Positions 1 to 7,659 of a DNA stretch of 19,860 nucleotides are shown in pieces. How positions within the stretch are numbered: the stretch's first letter is position 1; each line of letters opens with the position of its first letter. The notes beneath the pieces are model-generated. The model did no database searches. It saw only the letters and a list, made by a program, of their open reading frames with translations, and was not told the origin of the DNA. Origin of the DNA: JAAYAN01 sp964437215 (GTDB lineage Bacteria; Bacteroidota; Ignavibacteria; Ignavibacteriales; Melioribacteraceae); assembly GCA_964437215.1 (NCBI GenBank), contig CAYTFZ010000047.1:1-19860 (forward strand). Reading direction: 5' to 3'. Made by a program: the position numbers and the translations under genes.

Positions 1-33
1 AGGTTTTATTATGCTGATTAGAGTTTGACAAAT

Positions 34-60
34 AAACCCCCGGTTTTGCCGGGTTTTTTT
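34..60 (+). terminator. Rho-independent terminator for a gene left of the window
   Basis: AAACCC and GG (two extra C between them) pair with CC and GGGTTT around a TTTTG loop, followed by seven T. The T run lies to the right, so it ends a rightward transcript whose gene is outside the window. The opposite strand reads GGGTTTATTT after the stem, so it may also stop the leftward ABC-F transcript ending at 115. Positions 1-33 are too short to decide which frame, if any, is the end of the upstream gene. Confidence 0.75.
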
Positions 61-114
61 ATAATTCTTAAGTTGGAAATATACTTTTAAAGAATTTTAA
101 TAATTGCGAAAAAT

Positions 115-2085
115 CTATCCTGCAATTTCCTTAAATTCTTTCTCGATTGAGGATTCAATGTTTTCTAATTCTTCCTGCAGTTCAGTCCATTTTTCAAGCA
201 TTTGTTCAAGAGAGAATTTAAGCTCGTTGTACAGCTTGTTTTTATTTTTTACATTTTCCGGATTTGAGTAGATTGAAGGATCTGCAAGTTCTTTTTCAAT
301 AAGTGCAATATCTTTTTCCGAATCGTGGATGTTTTTTTCAAGCGTTTCAATTTGCTGTTTTAAATCTTTTGTAAGCTTGTAACGTTTATTTCTTAACTCG
401 GCTTCAATTCTTTTAATATCTCTATTATCGGATAATGCTGATACAGGAAAGCTTTTTTTAGCGGGTAATTCTTTTTCAGGAATATTGCCTGTTTTCGACA
501 GATAATAATCAATTCCGCCTTCAAACAATTTAAGCTTGTTATTTCTAATTTCTGCTACTTTATTTACTATGGGGCGTAAAAACTCCACATCGTGCGAAAC
601 AATTATTTCTGTTCCTTTAAAATCCGTAAGAGCTTGCTGAAGAATTCTTTTAGAAGAAAAATCGAGATGGTTTGTAGGTTCATCGAGAATAATTAAGTTG
701 GCTTTTGTAATTAAAATTTTTGCAAGAGCTACTCTGCTTTTCTCTCCGCCCGAAAGCACCTTTACTTTTTTAAAAACATCGTCATCCGAAAATAAAAAAG
801 AGCCTAATATTTTCCTTATCTGAAGCACTGTAAGGTTTTCCTGGCATTCCGAAAGCGATTCAATAAGATCGAGGTCAGTATTAAGATTATCAGCCACTTC
901 CTGGGCATAGTACGAAATAAAAGTGTTATGTCCGTATTCCATACTACCGGAATCGAATTGTATTATTTTAGCAATAATTTTAGCAAAAGTGGTTTTCCCG
1001 GCTCCATTCGGCCCGACAAATGCAATTTTATCACCCCGGTCAACTTTAAAATTAATATTATCTAAAACATTATTTTGTCCGTACGATTTAGAAATACCGG
1101 ATGCTAAAAGGGGAGTAACACCGCTTTTTACAGGTTCAGGAAAATGAATCCGTATTTCTTTTTCTGTCTGAGGAGCATCAACAATATCAACTTTTTCAAG
1201 CTGCTTAATTCTGCTTTGCACTTGTTTTGCTTTAGTAGCTTTATACCGGAACCGTTCAATAAAATCCTGTGTTGCCTTAATCTTTTTTTGCTGAAGCTTT
1301 AATTCTTCTTCCAGCCTTAAATCCCGTTCTTCTTTGAATTGAAGAAAAGAATCCAGTTTTCCGTTATAGAAAGAAATTTTTCTGTTAAATATTTCAAGAG
1401 TTTTATTGGTAATCTGATTTAGAAAAAACCTGTCGTGGCTTACGCAAATTATTGTTCCCCGGTAGCTTTTAAAAAAATCGATAAGCCACTGCAAGGAGTC
1501 AATATCAAGATGGTTTGTCGGTTCATCAAGAAGAATTATATCATTATCGGCAGCAAGTATTTTGGCAAGTTCAATACGCATTTGCCATCCGCCGGAAAAT
1601 TCGTCAGTATATCTATCAAGATCGGAATTTGCAAAACCGAGTCCGGTTAGGATTTTTTCGATTGTAGAATTAAGGCTGTAAAATCCGGTTTCTTCTTTGC
1701 GATGATTTATTTCGCCCTGTTGTATTAAAAGTTTATGTCTTTCAGCATCGGATAAATCTTTAATTCGCAACCGAAGATTTATTTTATCATCCATCTCAAT
1801 GATATCGGCAGCAAAGGGGAGCGAAAATAAAACTTCATCTTTAATTTTTTTCCCGCGCAGGTTAACAAATTCCTGCGAAAGAAAACCGATTTTAATCCCG
1901 TTCGGTTTTTGCACCATTCCGGCTTCCGATTGTTCGGCGCCTTTTATTAATTTTAAAAGCGTTGATTTTCCGGTACCATTGGAACCGACCAATGCAATTT
2001 TTTCGCCTTTATTAATTTTTAGATTAACATCTTCGAAAAGATACTTCCCGGCAAACTGAATTGATAATCCGATGAGATCAATCAT
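115..2085 (-). CDS. ABC-F family ATPase (duplicated ATP-binding cassette, no membrane domain)
   Basis: A 656-residue soluble protein with two ABC ATPase domains. The first has Walker A GSNGTGKST at residues 34-42, signature FSGGW at 163-167 and Walker B ending LLDE at about 188 followed by PTNHLD. The second has Walker A GPNGAGKTT at 358-366, signature LSGGE at 444-448 and LILDEPTNHLD ending near 475. A charged helical linker (about 250-300) sits where ABC-F proteins contact the P-site tRNA, and a coiled-coil tail rich in K and E covers about 555-655, as in Uup/YdiF-type members. There is no transmembrane segment. By family these proteins act on the ribosome (stalling relief or antibiotic protection) rather than as transporters; which subfamily this is cannot be settled by eye. 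The ATG lies 2 nt after the stop codon of the PorZ-like gene, with GAAG upstream, so the two are probably co-transcribed and translationally coupled. Confidence 0.93.
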   Translation of the reverse strand: MIDLIGLSIQFAGKYLFEDVNLKINKGEKIALVGSNGTGKSTLLKLIKGAEQSEAGMVQKPNGIKIGFLSQEFVNLRGKKIKDEVLFSLPFAADIIEMDDKINLRLRIKDLSDAERHKLLIQQGEINHRKEETGFYSLNSTIEKILTGLGFANSDLDRYTDEFSGGWQMRIELAKILAADNDIILLDEPTNHLDIDSLQWLIDFFKSYRGTIICVSHDRFFLNQITNKTLEIFNRKISFYNGKLDSFLQFKEERDLRLEEELKLQQKKIKATQDFIERFRYKATKAKQVQSRIKQLEKVDIVDAPQTEKEIRIHFPEPVKSGVTPLLASGISKSYGQNNVLDNINFKVDRGDKIAFVGPNGAGKTTFAKIIAKIIQFDSGSMEYGHNTFISYYAQEVADNLNTDLDLIESLSECQENLTVLQIRKILGSFLFSDDDVFKKVKVLSGGEKSRVALAKILITKANLIILDEPTNHLDFSSKRILQQALTDFKGTEIIVSHDVEFLRPIVNKVAEIRNNKLKLFEGGIDYYLSKTGNIPEKELPAKKSFPVSALSDNRDIKRIEAELRNKRYKLTKDLKQQIETLEKNIHDSEKDIALIEKELADPSIYSNPENVKNKNKLYNELKFSLEQMLEKWTELQEELENIESSIEKEFKEIAG

Positions 2086-2087
2086 TT

Positions 2088-4313
2088 TTACTTCTTAATA
2101 ACCGCTAATTTTGAAATGCCGATATCGCCGCTGCCGTCTTTATTGTAAGCTGAAATTATATAAATTCCCGAAGGTACGTAATTGCCGTCCATATCTTTCC
2201 CGTCCCATAAAGCAACAGCTCCGCCTGGACTTTCCATTTCGTTTATTAATGAGCCGGAAATGTTGAATATTTTTATCGAGGAATTTTCTATTAATCCGTC
2301 AATAGTAATCTTTTTATTTGAACCATCAATAATAAATGGATTTGGATAAATTCCAATTTGGTCAAAATTTTCTTTTGGAGAAACTGATGTGGTTTGCAAA
2401 GCAGAAATACCTGCATCTGTTCCGAAATAAACAATACCGCTTTTTCCGTCTACTGCTATAGAAATAATTTCATCTGATGGTAAAGGACTGTTTGCCGAGG
2501 TATAATTGGCAATAAGTACGCTTCCATCTTCGGAATAATGAAAAATTCCTTTTGTTGTTCCGATCCATTTTTGATTTAAAGGATCAACTGCAATTGAAGT
2601 TATAGCAATATTATCGAGCCATCGTAATTCGAAAGGGATTGTTATCAGAATGGATTTATCCAACTTCGAAGGGTCTCTTATTATATCAATTCCTTTGCTG
2701 CTGCCAATCCATAATTCTCCCTTTTGGTCGAGTATTAAACAGGAAAGATCCAAACTGTTTAATCCAGCATAAGTTGTAAGTAAACCCCACTTGTCATCCT
2801 GTAAATCAGATAAAGTACCTTTATCGTTAAAAAACATTAATCCATTATTATCGCGTCGACAAATAAACCACTTTGTCCCGTTTCTGTCTATTACCAATTC
2901 TTTAACTGCAATATCATTTGCTGTTAAAGGAGACTTAACTCTGAAATGATGCCAAACACCTGAAGAAGTTAAAACACTTACAGGACTTTGATTCCCGGGT
3001 TCTTCGTTAAGCAGCCAGATATTATTACTGTTATCTTTAACAACATCTTCAATTACAACAAATTCGTTATTTTCCGGCGCTCCAATAAGTTTTGGATTTG
3101 TATTATGGTAATCGTATGTTGTGAAATTTCCGTCTTTTAATTGTGTAAAACCTTGTCCCCAGTTAGAAAAGAAAACAGTGTTATCTTGTGAAATATTAAC
3201 TTTATGAAAAGCATTACTTTTAAATTCAGGTACATTTTTAGTAGAATAATTTGTCCATATTTTCCCATCCCACTTAAATACCCCTTTCCCGCTAATATCT
3301 CTTCCGCTGGCACACCATAAATTACCTTCAGAATCGGTTGCCAAATCGACAAAAGAGTTTGAAAGGGGAGAGTTGGGACAAATTAAAGAAGCATTATTCT
3401 GATTAATTATTGTAACTCCCGAATTTCCGGCAATATAAACTATATCATTGTTTGCAGATAATCTTGAAGGAGTATTCTCGCTTATATTATATATTGAGGA
3501 AAGGTTTGTCCCATCGTACTTATAAACAGCAATTGATGATAAAATATAAAGATTGTTGCCATCGGAGCACATATCTAAAAGATTTTCAGTTCCGTTATTA
3601 AAAAGGAAATTTTCTGCAACGCCATTTACTAACCGGATAATCCTGTTGTTTGAAATAAGCAGAATTTGATTGTTGTATTTCAGCACTTTTTTACAATCTG
3701 TTCCTGATAAAAAAACATCCCATGCAGAAGGTAAAAATAAATTAGCTGCTCCCGGTTTTTGAACAGCTAATCCCATTGCACTGCATACATAAAGCAAACC
3801 GTTTATTTTTTTTGTGTCTTTAAGAACAACTCCTGCGGGCAGGCTTCCAAAATTTTGATATGTATCGTTGAAAGAAATTGACGAAGCATTTATTATAGAA
3901 AGTCCTATATTGCTTAAAGCAAGAACAGAATCACCGGAAAAAGAAAAACTGATAATAGATTTGGAAGTGGCTTCTGCTTTGCTAAGGTCTAGCAAAGAAC
4001 TAAATTCTTTAGAAACTGTATTGTATACATCAATTGTTCCTGATTTTGAACCAATCCAAATTTGGTTTAAGTTATTGCTGGTAATTGCAGATAAATTCTG
4101 ATTGCTTAGTCCGTCGGTCAGGGTAAATTGTTCAAATGTACTATCTTCAGGAGAAAAACAATAAGCCCCTCCCTCGGTTGCAACCCAAAGTTTATTATTG
4201 TTTAAGGTTAAATCTGTAGCAACAATCTGAGATGATAAATTTTTCCACTGCGAAAAATTAAAAGAAACAAATAATGATAAAAACAAAAAATAAACTATTT
4301 TGTTCTTGTACAT
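2088..4313 (-). CDS. PorZ-like secreted beta-propeller protein with T9SS type A sorting domain
   Basis: A 741-residue exported protein. Residues 1-21 are a Sec signal peptide (K at 3 and 5, hydrophobic core, cleavage near FSQ). The body is built of two-component-regulator-type propeller repeats with recurring IWIGSKSG, LWIGSSKG and KWIGTTKG motifs, and the N-terminal part (LWVATEGGAYCF then FTLTDGLSNQNL) follows the PorZ propeller pattern. The C-terminal 85 residues contain YPNPF at 656-660, an FNISG strand and WDGKDMDGNYVPSGIY at 703-718, ending in KK: the T9SS type A sorting domain / FlgD-like Ig fold. By family, PorZ is a surface component of the T9SS attachment complex; a generic secreted propeller protein is the alternative. 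Length fits PorZ (about 780). The ATG has GGAA upstream. No other T9SS gene lies nearby, so the exact role is inferred. Confidence 0.82.
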   Translation of the reverse strand: MYKNKIVYFLFLSLFVSFNFSQWKNLSSQIVATDLTLNNNKLWVATEGGAYCFSPEDSTFEQFTLTDGLSNQNLSAITSNNLNQIWIGSKSGTIDVYNTVSKEFSSLLDLSKAEATSKSIISFSFSGDSVLALSNIGLSIINASSISFNDTYQNFGSLPAGVVLKDTKKINGLLYVCSAMGLAVQKPGAANLFLPSAWDVFLSGTDCKKVLKYNNQILLISNNRIIRLVNGVAENFLFNNGTENLLDMCSDGNNLYILSSIAVYKYDGTNLSSIYNISENTPSRLSANNDIVYIAGNSGVTIINQNNASLICPNSPLSNSFVDLATDSEGNLWCASGRDISGKGVFKWDGKIWTNYSTKNVPEFKSNAFHKVNISQDNTVFFSNWGQGFTQLKDGNFTTYDYHNTNPKLIGAPENNEFVVIEDVVKDNSNNIWLLNEEPGNQSPVSVLTSSGVWHHFRVKSPLTANDIAVKELVIDRNGTKWFICRRDNNGLMFFNDKGTLSDLQDDKWGLLTTYAGLNSLDLSCLILDQKGELWIGSSKGIDIIRDPSKLDKSILITIPFELRWLDNIAITSIAVDPLNQKWIGTTKGIFHYSEDGSVLIANYTSANSPLPSDEIISIAVDGKSGIVYFGTDAGISALQTTSVSPKENFDQIGIYPNPFIIDGSNKKITIDGLIENSSIKIFNISGSLINEMESPGGAVALWDGKDMDGNYVPSGIYIISAYNKDGSGDIGISKLAVIKK

Positions 4314-4339
4314 GGCAGTTCCGATTTAGTTAATAATAA

Positions 4340-4345
4340 ATTATA
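4340..4345 (-). promoter_or_regulatory. Possible -10 element upstream of the PorZ-like gene
   Basis: On the leftward strand this reads TATAAT, an exact sigma-70-type -10 hexamer 26 nt upstream of the ATG at 4313, in the 72-bp gap after ribH. No good -35 hexamer sits 16-18 nt upstream, so this is only a candidate start for the PorZ-like/ABC-F unit. In such AT-rich DNA a chance match is possible. Confidence 0.3.
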
Positions 4346-4385
4346 GTAGAAAAGTCTTCCGATATTGCCTCTGATACTTAAACAA

Positions 4386-4853
4386 TTAATTTATTTTTTT
4401 CATTAAATCAGACATTTCAATTGCTGCAAGAGCAGAATCCCAGCCCTTATTTCCCGATTTTGTTCCGGCTCTTTCTACAGCCTGTTCAATTGAATCTGTT
4501 GTGAGAACTCCAAAAATAACTGGCAACGAATACTTCAAAGAAACCTGTGCTACACCTTTTGAAACTTCGGCGGCAACATAATCGAAATGCGGAGTTGCAC
4601 CTCTTATAACTGCACCGAGACAAATAATTGCATCATATTTTTTCGATTGGGCTAATTTATCTGCTGCCAAAGGTATTTCGAAAGAACCAGGCACTTTTAC
4701 AACTGTTATATTTTTTTCTTCTGCATGATGGCGTTCAAGGCAATCAATTGCTCCTTCAACCAATTTTTGTGAAATAAAATCGTTAAAGCGGCTTACTACT
4801 ATAGCAAATTTGAAATCTTTAGCGGATAATTTCCCTTCCAAAATATTTTTCAT
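4386..4853 (-). CDS. ribH: 6,7-dimethyl-8-ribityllumazine synthase
   Basis: A 155-residue protein of normal length for RibH, the penultimate enzyme of riboflavin synthesis. It condenses 5-amino-6-ribitylamino-uracil with 3,4-dihydroxy-2-butanone 4-phosphate in the cytosol, usually as an icosahedral assembly. Visible motifs are SRFN (21-24, substrate ring binding), VPGSFEIP (54-61), GAVIRGATPHF (80-90) with the catalytic His89, GVLTTDS and Arg128 in ERAGTKSGNKG, which binds phosphate. The ATG has a GGAGA ribosome site 8-12 nt upstream. It starts 28 nt after the PHP gene and is probably the last gene of the crp-PHP-ribH unit. No FMN riboswitch is possible in this short spacer and the other rib genes are not in the window, so it appears detached from a rib operon. 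Confidence 0.97.
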   Translation of the reverse strand: MKNILEGKLSAKDFKFAIVVSRFNDFISQKLVEGAIDCLERHHAEEKNITVVKVPGSFEIPLAADKLAQSKKYDAIICLGAVIRGATPHFDYVAAEVSKGVAQVSLKYSLPVIFGVLTTDSIEQAVERAGTKSGNKGWDSALAAIEMSDLMKKIN

Positions 4854-4881
4854 CCTATCTCCGGAACTTTTAAAACTAATT

Positions 4882-5697
4882 TTATAAAAAATTCTTGATA
4901 TATTTTAATTTTTTCTGCGAAATATAATATTTTCCGAAATTTGATTCATCCCCTTTTTCTCCTCCATGAAAATCGGAACCTCCGGATTCTGGCAATGAAT
5001 ATTTTTCGGCAATACTTTTTAATGTTTTCGATCTGCCCGGCGAAAGCATCGGGTGAACTGTTTCTAAGCCGTCAATTCCAAGATCTATAAGGGTTATAAT
5101 ATCATCTTCTTTAATATTTACAGGGTGCGCTAAAAAAATAAGTCCCCCTGCAGAATGGAATATTTGAGTAACTTCTTCAACCGGCAGGAATGTTTTTTTT
5201 ACATTTGCCGGACCGTTATCCCCGATAAATTTATAAAAAGCTTCTCCAAAAGAATTGACATATTTTTTTTTAACCATTGCCTGAGCTATATGAGGCCGGG
5301 TAATTGGAGAATTCCCGGAAAATTCTCTTACATCGTCTATATTAATATTAATATTCAAATTCTGGAGTTCAGTTAAAATTTTAAGAGCACGTTGTTTGCG
5401 TTCAAGTGTAAAGCTCGTTAAAAAATCAGATACTGACTTATCATTTATATCAAAGAAATATGAAAGGAGATGAATTTCCTGTGAATTAATTGATGAACTT
5501 GTTTCAATTCCCGGAATTACTTCAATGCACAATTTTTTCCCATATTCAACCGCTTCTGGAATTGCTTCAACTGTATCGTGATCTGTAATACTTATAACCG
5601 GTATGTTATATTTAAGAGCTTTATTTACTATTTGAACAGGTGATAAAGCTCCATCGGATTTGTTTGTATGGATATGAAGATCGACCTTAAAAGGCAT
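4882..5697 (-). CDS. PHP-domain metal-dependent phosphoesterase (RNase AM / nucleoside bisphosphatase type)
   Basis: A 271-residue cytosolic PHP-domain protein. The metal-binding motifs are all present: DLHIHT (6-11), SDG (14-16), ITDHD (37-41), GIE (63-65), EIH (74-76), RPH (134-136), LAHP (189-192) and SDFHG (241-245). This layout matches the YciV/TrpH group, known as 5'-3' exoribonuclease AM or 3',5'-nucleoside bisphosphate (pAp) phosphatase; a polymerase-type PHP or histidinol phosphatase is less likely given length and context. Which substrate it uses cannot be read from the sequence. The ATG lies 5 nt after the stop codon of the crp-family gene with only a weak GGTT ribosome site, which suggests translational coupling with that regulator. 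Confidence 0.88.
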   Translation of the reverse strand: MPFKVDLHIHTNKSDGALSPVQIVNKALKYNIPVISITDHDTVEAIPEAVEYGKKLCIEVIPGIETSSSINSQEIHLLSYFFDINDKSVSDFLTSFTLERKQRALKILTELQNLNININIDDVREFSGNSPITRPHIAQAMVKKKYVNSFGEAFYKFIGDNGPANVKKTFLPVEEVTQIFHSAGGLIFLAHPVNIKEDDIITLIDLGIDGLETVHPMLSPGRSKTLKSIAEKYSLPESGGSDFHGGEKGDESNFGKYYISQKKLKYIKNFL

Positions 5698-5702
5698 TAA
5701 AA

Positions 5703-6383
5703 TTAACCGTAAACTTCCTTAAATTTTTCGTAACACAAAATTCTCAATTTCGAGCCTTCAAGTTCAATAAGCTGTTTCTTTGCAAAAGAATGTAAAGTTC
5801 TAGAAATAGTTTCGCGTGAAGTTGCAGCCATATTAGCTAAATCCTGTTGAAGAGGAAGTTTTTCAATTTCCACAACACCCTGTTTAATCGTTCCCATATC
5901 ATCAGCAAGTTGAAGAAGTACGCTTGCTACTTTACCTTCAGCATCTTTTAACGAAAGAGATTTAATTTTCATATCTGCAGCGCGAAGTCTTTTGGTAAGT
6001 TCCTGCAAAAGTGCAATTGAAACTTCAGGGTGCTGTTTAATAAGTTCAATAAAATCGTTTCTTTGAATCATAAATAATTCGGTATCTTCCAACGCAACAA
6101 CCGAAGCGGAACGGGTCATTCCATCAAGAATTGCCATTTCACCAAAAAAATCTGATTCGTTTAATATTGTTAAAATAACTTCGCGTCCGTCGTTGCTTGT
6201 ACGCGAAATTTTTACTTTACCGCTGATTATTACAAAAAGCCCGCTGCCGGAATCTTCTTCTATTAAAATAACACTTTCTTTTTTATAAGTCTTTTTTGAA
6301 CCTATATTTACAACCTGTTCAAGCGCATCATCCGGTAAATCGGAAAATATTGGAACATATTGCAGAAATTCACTTGATGACAT
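5703..6383 (-). CDS. Crp/Fnr-family transcription regulator
   Basis: A 226-residue protein with an N-terminal cyclic-nucleotide-binding fold (about 13-130) and a C-terminal winged helix (about 145-222). The phosphate-binding cassette FFGEMAILDGMTRSAS (79-94) keeps the Glu (82), Arg (91) and Ser (92) that hold the cyclic nucleotide in E. coli CRP, so ligand binding is plausible. The only cysteine is at 217, so there is no Fe-S cluster of the FNR kind. The recognition helix SRETISRTL (189-197) combines the CRP-type R-E-x-x-x-R with the FNR-type E-x-x-S-R. The start is well supported: GGAG lies 7-10 nt upstream of the ATG. It heads the unit with the PHP and ribH genes. A palindromic site just upstream (6408-6423) suggests autoregulation. 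Confidence 0.92.
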   Translation of the reverse strand: MSSSEFLQYVPIFSDLPDDALEQVVNIGSKKTYKKESVILIEEDSGSGLFVIISGKVKISRTSNDGREVILTILNESDFFGEMAILDGMTRSASVVALEDTELFMIQRNDFIELIKQHPEVSIALLQELTKRLRAADMKIKSLSLKDAEGKVASVLLQLADDMGTIKQGVVEIEKLPLQQDLANMAATSRETISRTLHSFAKKQLIELEGSKLRILCYEKFKEVYG

Positions 6384-6407
6384 AAATTCTCCAAAAAAAT
6401 ATAAAAA

Positions 6408-6423
6408 TGTGATTTAAATCAAA
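6408..6423. promoter_or_regulatory. Palindromic CRP/FNR-type operator upstream of crp-family gene
   Basis: TGTGATTTAAATCAAA contains the perfect 12-bp palindrome TGATTTAAATCA (6410-6421). It differs from the CRP consensus TGTGA-N6-TCACA at one base of the core, and from the FNR consensus TTGAT-N4-ATCAA at one base. It lies about 25-40 nt upstream of the regulator's ATG. Direct autoregulation is inferred from position and family knowledge. It may also affect the divergent gap gene, although it is about 170 nt from that start. Confidence 0.6.
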
Positions 6424-6454
6424 ATCTTTCTGCAATAATAATATATCTGAAAGA

Positions 6455-6460
6455 ATTATA
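6455..6460 (-). promoter_or_regulatory. Possible -10 element of the crp-family gene
   Basis: The leftward strand reads TATAAT preceded by TTTG, 71 nt upstream of the ATG. If used, transcription would start near 6448 and the palindrome at 6408-6423 would lie downstream of the start, a position that normally represses. No convincing -35 is seen, so confidence is low. Confidence 0.3.
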
Positions 6461-6515
6461 CAAATAATAAATTCAATGAAAAATTAAATAGACTATCATT
6501 TATTGCAGGCAAAAA

Positions 6516-6535
6516 ATTGAAATTGATGTTTCAAT
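6516..6535. repeat. Inverted repeat upstream of gap (operator or hairpin)
   Basis: ATTGAAA, six bases (TTGATG), then TTTCAAT: 7-bp perfect arms, 20 bp in all, 58 nt upstream of the gap ATG. The arm contains TTGAAA, and the spacer TTGATG could serve as a -35 with TACAGT 16 nt downstream as a weak -10. It could be a regulator site for glycolytic control or a small hairpin; neither is proven. Confidence 0.4.
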
Positions 6536-6593
6536 ATTGTAATTTACAGTCTTAAATTTTGAACCAATTATTAATTAAAAATGGAGAAATAAA

Positions 6594-7592
6594 ATGGCTG
6601 TAAAAATTGGCATTAACGGATTCGGAAGAATCGGACGCCTTGTATTCAGAAGAGCTGTTGAACTTAACGATGTTGAAGTTGTTGGTATCAACGACCTTTT
6701 AGATGTTGATTATATTGCTTATATGCTTAAATATGATTCAACACACGGACAATTTAAAGGTGAAGTAAGCGTTAAAGACGGCAAACTTGTTGTTAACGGA
6801 AAATCAATCAGAATTACTGCAGAGAAAGATCCTGCAAATCTTAAATGGGGCGAAATTGGCGCTGAATATGTTGTAGAATCTACAGGTTTATTCTTAACTA
6901 AAGAAAAAGCTCAGCTTCATATCAATGCAGGCGCAAAAAGAGTTGTGATGTCTGCTCCTTCAAAAGATGATACTCCTATGTTTGTTATGGGTGTAAACAA
7001 TGATACATATTCGGGACAAACAATTGTTTCTAACGCATCTTGCACAACAAACTGCTTAGCTCCTATAGCAAAAGTTTTGAATGATAAATTCGGAATTGAA
7101 AGCGGTTTAATGACTACAGTTCACGCAACAACAGCAACACAGAAAACTGTTGACGGTCCTTCAATGAAAGATTGGAGAGGCGGACGCGGTGCAAGCCAGA
7201 ATATTATTCCTTCTTCAACAGGCGCTGCAAAAGCTGTTGGTAAAGTTATCCCAACTCTTAACGGAAAATTAACAGGTATGGCTTTCCGTGTACCTACAAC
7301 AAACGTATCTGTTGTGGATTTAACAGCAAACTTAAAAACCGCTACAACATACGACGCAATTAAAGCAGCTATGAAAGAAGCTTCTGAAACATATCTTAAA
7401 GGAATTTTAGGATATACAGAAGACGAAGTTGTTTCAAACGACTTTTTACACGATTCAAGAACATCTATCTTTGATGCCGGCGCCGGAATTATGTTGAATG
7501 AAAAATTCGTTAAAGTAGTTTCTTGGTACGATAACGAATGGGGTTATTCCTGCAAAGTTGTTGATTTAATCCGCTACATGGCTACAAAATAA
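6594..7592 (+). CDS. gap: Glyceraldehyde-3-phosphate dehydrogenase, type I
   Basis: A 332-residue, full-length cytosolic GAPDH that converts glyceraldehyde 3-phosphate, NAD and phosphate to 1,3-bisphosphoglycerate. It has the N-terminal Rossmann motif INGFGRIGRLVFR (7-19), Asp34 in GIND which fits NAD rather than NADP use, the active-site SNASCTTNCLAP with nucleophile Cys150, His177 in TVHATT, the substrate-binding segment around SSTGAAKAVGKV and the C-terminal WYDNEWGYS. The ATG has GGAGA upstream. Codon use favours AAC, ATC, TTC and CGC more than its neighbours, as expected for a strongly expressed gene. A hairpin terminator follows directly and pgk comes next, the usual glycolytic pairing. 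The 5' region is shared with the divergent crp-family gene. Confidence 0.98.
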   Translation: MAVKIGINGFGRIGRLVFRRAVELNDVEVVGINDLLDVDYIAYMLKYDSTHGQFKGEVSVKDGKLVVNGKSIRITAEKDPANLKWGEIGAEYVVESTGLFLTKEKAQLHINAGAKRVVMSAPSKDDTPMFVMGVNNDTYSGQTIVSNASCTTNCLAPIAKVLNDKFGIESGLMTTVHATTATQKTVDGPSMKDWRGGRGASQNIIPSSTGAAKAVGKVIPTLNGKLTGMAFRVPTTNVSVVDLTANLKTATTYDAIKAAMKEASETYLKGILGYTEDEVVSNDFLHDSRTSIFDAGAGIMLNEKFVKVVSWYDNEWGYSCKVVDLIRYMATK

Positions 7593-7605
7593 GAAAAATA
7601 AATAT

Positions 7606-7627
7606 AAGGCGCCGTTTGGCGCCTTTT
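7606..7627 (+). terminator. Hairpin between gap and pgk
   Basis: AAGGCGCC, loop GTTT, GGCGCCTT: a perfect 8-bp stem followed by only four T and then AATTATTATTT. The stem is strong but the T run is short, so partial termination with readthrough into pgk, or a role as an mRNA-stabilising 3' end for gap, is plausible. Confidence 0.8.
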
Positions 7628-7659
7628 AATTATTATTTAAGAATTTCGGGGAAACTAAA

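Noticed and set aside
4854..4881. Possible FMN riboswitch upstream of ribH
   Set aside because: Only 28 nt separate ribH from the preceding gene, far too short for the aptamer, and no conserved RFN sequence is visible in the upstream coding region.
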